Shown: positions 59,483-64,000 of the stretch, in pieces
Numbering within the stretch: position 1 is the stretch's first letter
Layout of the letters: each line of letters starts with the position of its first letter
DNA from: Antedon mediterranea
Taxonomy: Eukaryota; Echinodermata; Crinoidea; Comatulida; Antedonidae
DNA length: 64,000 nucleotides
Reading direction: 5' to 3'
Assembly: GCF_964355755.1 (NCBI RefSeq)
Contig: NC_092677.1
Span: forward strand, 4,283,001-4,347,000
Translations under genes and position numbers: made by a program
The notes under the pieces: generated by a model
The model's input: only the letters and a program-made list of their open reading frames with translations
What the model was told of the DNA's origin: nothing
Databases searched by the model: none

Positions 59483-62400
59483 ATGGCTCAAGAAGAAGAC
59501 TCTGTACTTGGAATAAGTCGAAAGTTCGGAGAAAACACTTCTTCACATGGTATACCACGGATAGTAGCGTCAAAATCGTATTTTGGAAAGATCTTCTGGA
59601 GTTGTTTGTATGTAGCTTCTCTAGGAGCGTTCACTTGGCAGGCCTATGTCCTCATCGATACATACTTCAAGTTTGAAGTTTCTATCAAAGTAAGTCGAAT
59701 TCAAAAGGTGTATAGTTTAACTTCACTCAAGGGCTATACATACAAAATCGAGGTTTACACTTTTGTACATTTAAAGCTCTGTCTGCACCATCAATTTTTG
59801 TGAAAAAAAAATGTGATGTGCCCATGTATAGACACGATGATGTCATATCCCTACCATAGTGGACACATCACATTATTTTTGTTGTCTAAGTAGTTTGATA
59901 GTGTAGACAGAGCCCAAGGAACTGCATTCATACGGCCCTTTTGTGGTCAATTGAATAATGACCCGATATTCCTTTATAATAGGCCTATAGTAACTTCTAC
60001 ATTTAGGCCTAACATCAAATTCATACATTTGCAGGGCTTTAACAGTAACGTTTGACTTATTTCCATTTTTGTAGAACTGAAATAGCAATTCTTTATAAAA
60101 GATTAAATCAAATTATTAATTACGCACATTTATATTAGAAAAGAAATGAATTTCTTGAAGTATTTCTTGTTTTGATTTTATTCGTTCAGTAATTAATTAA
60201 TAAAACGGATATTTCTTGCTTTGCTTTTATTTATTTTTGTCAGTACGTCGTTGAAAACTCAGACGCCAGACCCTTGCAATTTCCCGCCGTTACCTTGTGC
60301 AATACAAATCAAGTTCGCCGGTCTGTTTTGGCGTTACGTCATGAGTATGAGATACTATCGTCCATTGAAAACTACACAAATCGTTTACAATATTACGGTA
60401 AAACATTTTTTATTAGTATTTTGCGTCAATGTTTTGTTTTGTCAGCTCTGTCTTTATGGGACCCGATGATGTCATATCAGTACCATCACACTTTTTTTTA
60501 CACAAACTAGTTTGGCCCTGTTCCATTCTACCATTAAGGACCTAATAATTGTTTAGTCAGAGCGAATACATCTCTATGGTAAGACTTCTTTTTTTTCCCA
60601 AACCTAACGCCTTATCTTTGCTTCTCTATCTGAAAAAAACATCGATGTGTGTATGTAGGCCTAAATATGTATTCACATTTGTTTCTGCAGCTCCGTGTAA
60701 GGCTGGAGATTTTCATTGCGACAACAACAAGTGTGTTAAAGATTACAGGGTGTGCAACGGTATTGATGATTGTGGTGATAAGTCAGATGAACAAGACTGT
60801 CTACCTGAAAGTAAGTATTGGAATTTTTATCCACCCGTAAAATGATGGAACACACGAGTATTATTGATAATTTATTAATAACACCACCGCCATTGTTTTC
60901 TTTCTGTATTGATGCTAGTTACACTCCGTCATGCATGAGTAATATGATGGAACGCACGAGTATTATTGATAATTTAGTAATAATTATCACCACCGCCATT
61001 GGCTTTCTGTGATGGCACTAGTTACACTCCGTTATGTGTGAGTAATGAATGACGTAATACATAAGCAGTAAGATTGTATTCGTAGTCCACGTGACTGTGA
61101 ATTCCGGTAAATGCGTCTTGATTTTAAAAAGACAGTGTGTCTAAATAAAGTACGACGAATGCATTTAGCTGAGTATCATTGTTTTGTACTTGTCGTCATA
61201 ATATTTCATTACTAATCATTATTATATTTATTTTGCATAAATACATTTTTTTTTTGTTATAAAAAGTTCCGTGTCGATCTGGGTACAAGCGGTGTCAAAT
61301 TGGAGGAGAATCCGGTTATTGTATTAGCGAAGACAGATGGTGTGATAGAAATGTAGATTGTTACGACGGAGAAGACGAAGTTTGTACAGCGAATGACAGT
61401 GAGTAACATTAAGTTAAAGAACATTAAATTACCCAACTTCCTTAACATATTACTCCTTAAAATTAGAATAACAATGGAATATATATGAGGAAGAAGTATA
61501 AAATCATTGTATTTATCATTTCAAAATGAAATTAATAAAAGTAGTGGTTAATGCCACAAAAAAGAGGAAAAAAACATTTCTTACCGTACGAGGTAATAGT
61601 CATAGCCCAAAGTATGAGTTGGACTAGAATTACTATCAAAATTGAAAAGTTCCCATGCGCTGGATTATGCGAATTCATTATCATGTTTTGCCATCTACGA
61701 TAAGAGTTCATGACATTTACGCGAATATATTCGATTAGTTAAAAGCAAACTTTATGCATTTATTTCAGTTAAGTGCAAGGACGATGAATTTTCATGTAAA
61801 AGCGGGGTAGAGGCGTCTTTTGAAACTGAATTTGTTGAAAAATATGGGACTAAGTATTGCATTAATGCCAAGCTAAAATGTGATGGTATTAGACATTGTG
61901 CGAATGATGCTGACGAAGCAAATTGTCCAGGTGATGTAATAAAATGTTGTCTTGGTAATTGGAGTATGTTCAAAATATCGATATTTATTAATAGCGATAG
62001 CGCTTTTGTATAAATGCACCAAAACCATAGCCATACAATCTAAACGCTCTACTTTACATTTTTGGTAGGCCTATTAATGTATATGCATCCTCAACATAAC
62101 CCAGGACCTGCTTGTATAGGAAGAATGGTTCTTGGGACAGGCGGTGTAAGTGGTAGGCCTAGATAAAATGTCACTGCCAATCTAGTACAAATTGATACTC
62201 GTTGTTTTTGTAGCAGGACAATGTAATGAGAATGAATTTACATGTGGAGATATCATTTGCATCCCGAATGATTATAAGTGCGACGGGTTTTGTGACTGCG
62301 CAGACTGCAGGGACGAGTCTTCAGACATAGTTTGTGTATTTACGTGCACGAATGGTAAACAAATCCCAAAAGAGGAAACGTGCGATTATAAAAACCAATG

Positions 62401-63963
62401 CGGTGATAACAGCGATGAAGAAGGATGTACAGTATTCCCAAGTATAGTTATTTTAATTTTTGTCAAAACATTTAATAACTACGGTGGCTGATTTCCGCCA
62501 AAGAAAAAAATTATTTTATAATAATACGGCATTACGGGGTAATTAGGGCGTTATAATGCCGTAATTAGGGCGTTATAACGCCCTAAATACGGCGTAAATA
62601 TATATTTTTTTGGTAGGCCTATTAATGTATATGCATCCTCAACATAACACAGGACCTGCTTGTATAGGAAGAATGGTTCTTGGGACAGGAGTTGTAAGTG
62701 GTAGGCCTAGATAAAATGTCAATCTAGTACAAACTGGACTAAATATATAATCTGTTCACACGTACATGCCCCCCTCTCGGCGCATTCACAGATTTTAGAA
62801 AGTCACGTGGTACATTACTGGCCATCTTTGTGTCCAACTATGCCTGTGTAGTGTATGGAGTCGAGTTATGTGCTTAAAAAATGATAAATAATAAAAAATT
62901 CACAGGGTTTTAAATATCCAATTTAATATCAAAACAATCAACTAATACGTATTTTTATAAACTAATTTTTTTCTTTGGCGGAAATCAGCTTTTAAATAAA
63001 TTACAAAGTATAAAATTAAAGTAACGTCTTTTAAGAAGAATTTCTTTCTCTTTACAGATTGCACTGATGAGTTTAAATTCCAATGTGATAATAAGCAGTG
63101 TATTGACAAGACTGACCTTTGTAACGATAAAGAAGACTGTTATGATTATAGCGATGAACGTTCATGTAGGTTATTTATAATCTGTTAGCCTGTGTGTCCT
63201 AGGACTGTGTTTAACATGTAAAGACAAAAAATGTTTGTTTCAGTGCTATATACTCTCAACATTATGCTTCATTTAATTTTAGGTAATTGCTCAAGAATTC
63301 TTTGTAATAACAAGAAATGTGTTAACATTTACGCTGATTGTAACGGATTAGACGAATGCGGCGATGGCTCTGATGAAATGTTCTGTAATGAAACAAGTGA
63401 GTGTACCCTCGTCCCTAAACGGCCTAATCTAAGTCGGCTCTAAACCAACTCTCCCCGAGTAGGCCTAAATTAAACCCCAATCAGTCAACACCGTTCCCAA
63501 TAAAGTTACTAACAACTATAAGTCTATTCGGCAGTTGTGACAACGTGTTGATAAATGATGCAGATAAGATAGATTTAAGTTAATATGCCTATATTTGTTA
63601 TTTTATGTAATTAGTATTGTTTTTTTATATAGGAATTCATTATCAAACACACGATCCTTCAAATTGGACAGATGACTGGTATTTCCAATACGCAGACAAA
63701 TTAGACATAGGTTCTGATACATATGTGCTTGAGACAGCAGTAAAATTATTTAAGGAATACTTCAAAGATTGGGGATTTGAGCGAGTTTCAGGAGAGTTTC
63801 CACCAGACTGGATTAGATTCCTTGTCTTCAGTAGCACGGCAGACTATAGTGACCTACAGAATGTTCTAAAACTTACCCAAGAAGAATTATCGGAACTAGG
63901 ACATCAGGCTCACCAGATGATTTTACAGTGTACTTATGGTGGTACGAAGTGTGATATTGAAAA
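59483..63963 (+). CDS. DEG/ENaC channel with seven LDLa modules, copy C (3' partial)
   Basis: Nine exons are visible before the window ends: 59483-59689, 60244-60397, 60691-60810, 61267-61398, 61769-61930, 62217-62441, 63058-63165, 63283-63396, 63633-63963. They keep one frame from MAQEEDSVLG to the finger-domain exon ending GGTKCDIEK. The product starts like copy A (FGENTSSHGIPRIV, TM1, FPAVTLCNTNQVRRS) and carries the same seven LDLa modules. Where copy A has TGA, copy C has TGC (Cys) at 62345-62347, and the exon 4 donor is the consensus GTGAGT rather than GTGGGT, so C is probably the functional member of the pair. The thumb, WPS motif and TM2 exons should follow beyond 64000. Confidence 0.92.
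59772..59915. mobile_element. MITE, GTCTACACTATC family, in intron 1 of copy C
   Basis: Same insertion as 38845-38987, inherited through the segmental duplication. Confidence 0.75.
62487..62989. mobile_element. TIR element in intron 6 of copy C
   Basis: Same element as 41577-42079, with the GCTGATTTCCGCCAAAGAAA ends and the internal copy of intron 5 sequence. Confidence 0.85.
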
Positions 63964-64000
63964 GTACGTGAAAATGGTTTGACAGTTTTATTAATGATAA

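Larger units (their letters stand above)
57598..64000. repeat. Segmental duplication, copy C
   Basis: Near-identical counterpart of 36675-43074, continuing past the window end. Because identity extends through introns and intergenic DNA, the event is recent, or one copy is an uncollapsed haplotype in the assembly; the unique left border at 57598 and copy B lying between them favour a real tandem duplication. Confidence 0.95.

Overview
The window is 64 kb of AT-rich, intron-bearing metazoan nuclear DNA, dense in MITEs, tRNA-derived SINEs and minisatellites. The protein families (ciliary CCDC113/CFAP263, vertebrate-like USB1 and CNBD1, DEG/ENaC channels, intron-poor class A GPCRs) and the tracts rich in AGGCCTAG fit a marine invertebrate deuterostome. 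An echinoderm (for example a crinoid or holothurian) is my best guess, but it is an impression and not proven by the sequence.

Layout. 1-11.3 kb: a GPCR cluster with two related receptors on the minus strand (3551-4522 and 9155-10144). A duplicated flank (1-1340 versus 5093-6553) suggests a third unit off the left edge. 11.4-14.8 kb: USB1, the U6 snRNA 3' processing phosphodiesterase, six exons, plus strand. 18.9-28.5 kb: a CNBD1-like cyclic-nucleotide-binding-domain gene on the minus strand (12 exons found, 5' end missing), whose introns carry many repeats, including a 2.1-kb element with roughly 0.5-0.6 kb inverted arms. 32.1-32.9 kb: an intronless divergent GPCR, minus strand. 33.7-37.4 kb: CCDC113 (CFAP263), seven exons. 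38.6-64 kb: three tandem plus-strand copies (A, B, C) of a DEG/ENaC-type channel gene.

The most striking content is the channel array. Each copy encodes a full DEG/ENaC scaffold (HG gating motif, TM1, FPAVTLCN palm segment, finger, cysteine-rich thumb, WPS motif, GLS pore filter, TM2) with seven LDL-receptor class A modules, on six symmetrical phase 1-1 exons, inserted in the extracellular domain between the first palm strand and the finger. The 18-exon frame of copy A closes exactly (826 aa) if one GC-AG intron is accepted. Copy A has an in-frame TGA inside one LDLa exon. Copy B carries three 3' lesions (a SINE inside exon 15, a TAA in exon 16 and a lost splice acceptor before exon 17). Copy C is intact as far as it can be seen but runs off the window end. 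A and C are nearly identical and belong to a segmental duplication that also copied the last CCDC113 exon.

USB1 and CCDC113 lie about 20 kb apart here and are near neighbours on human 16q21, so this may be retained ancient linkage. CCDC113 is a cilium gene; X-box-like (RFX) sites lie upstream of it and upstream of a small unexplained ORF at 57556. The other genes have no evident joint pathway.
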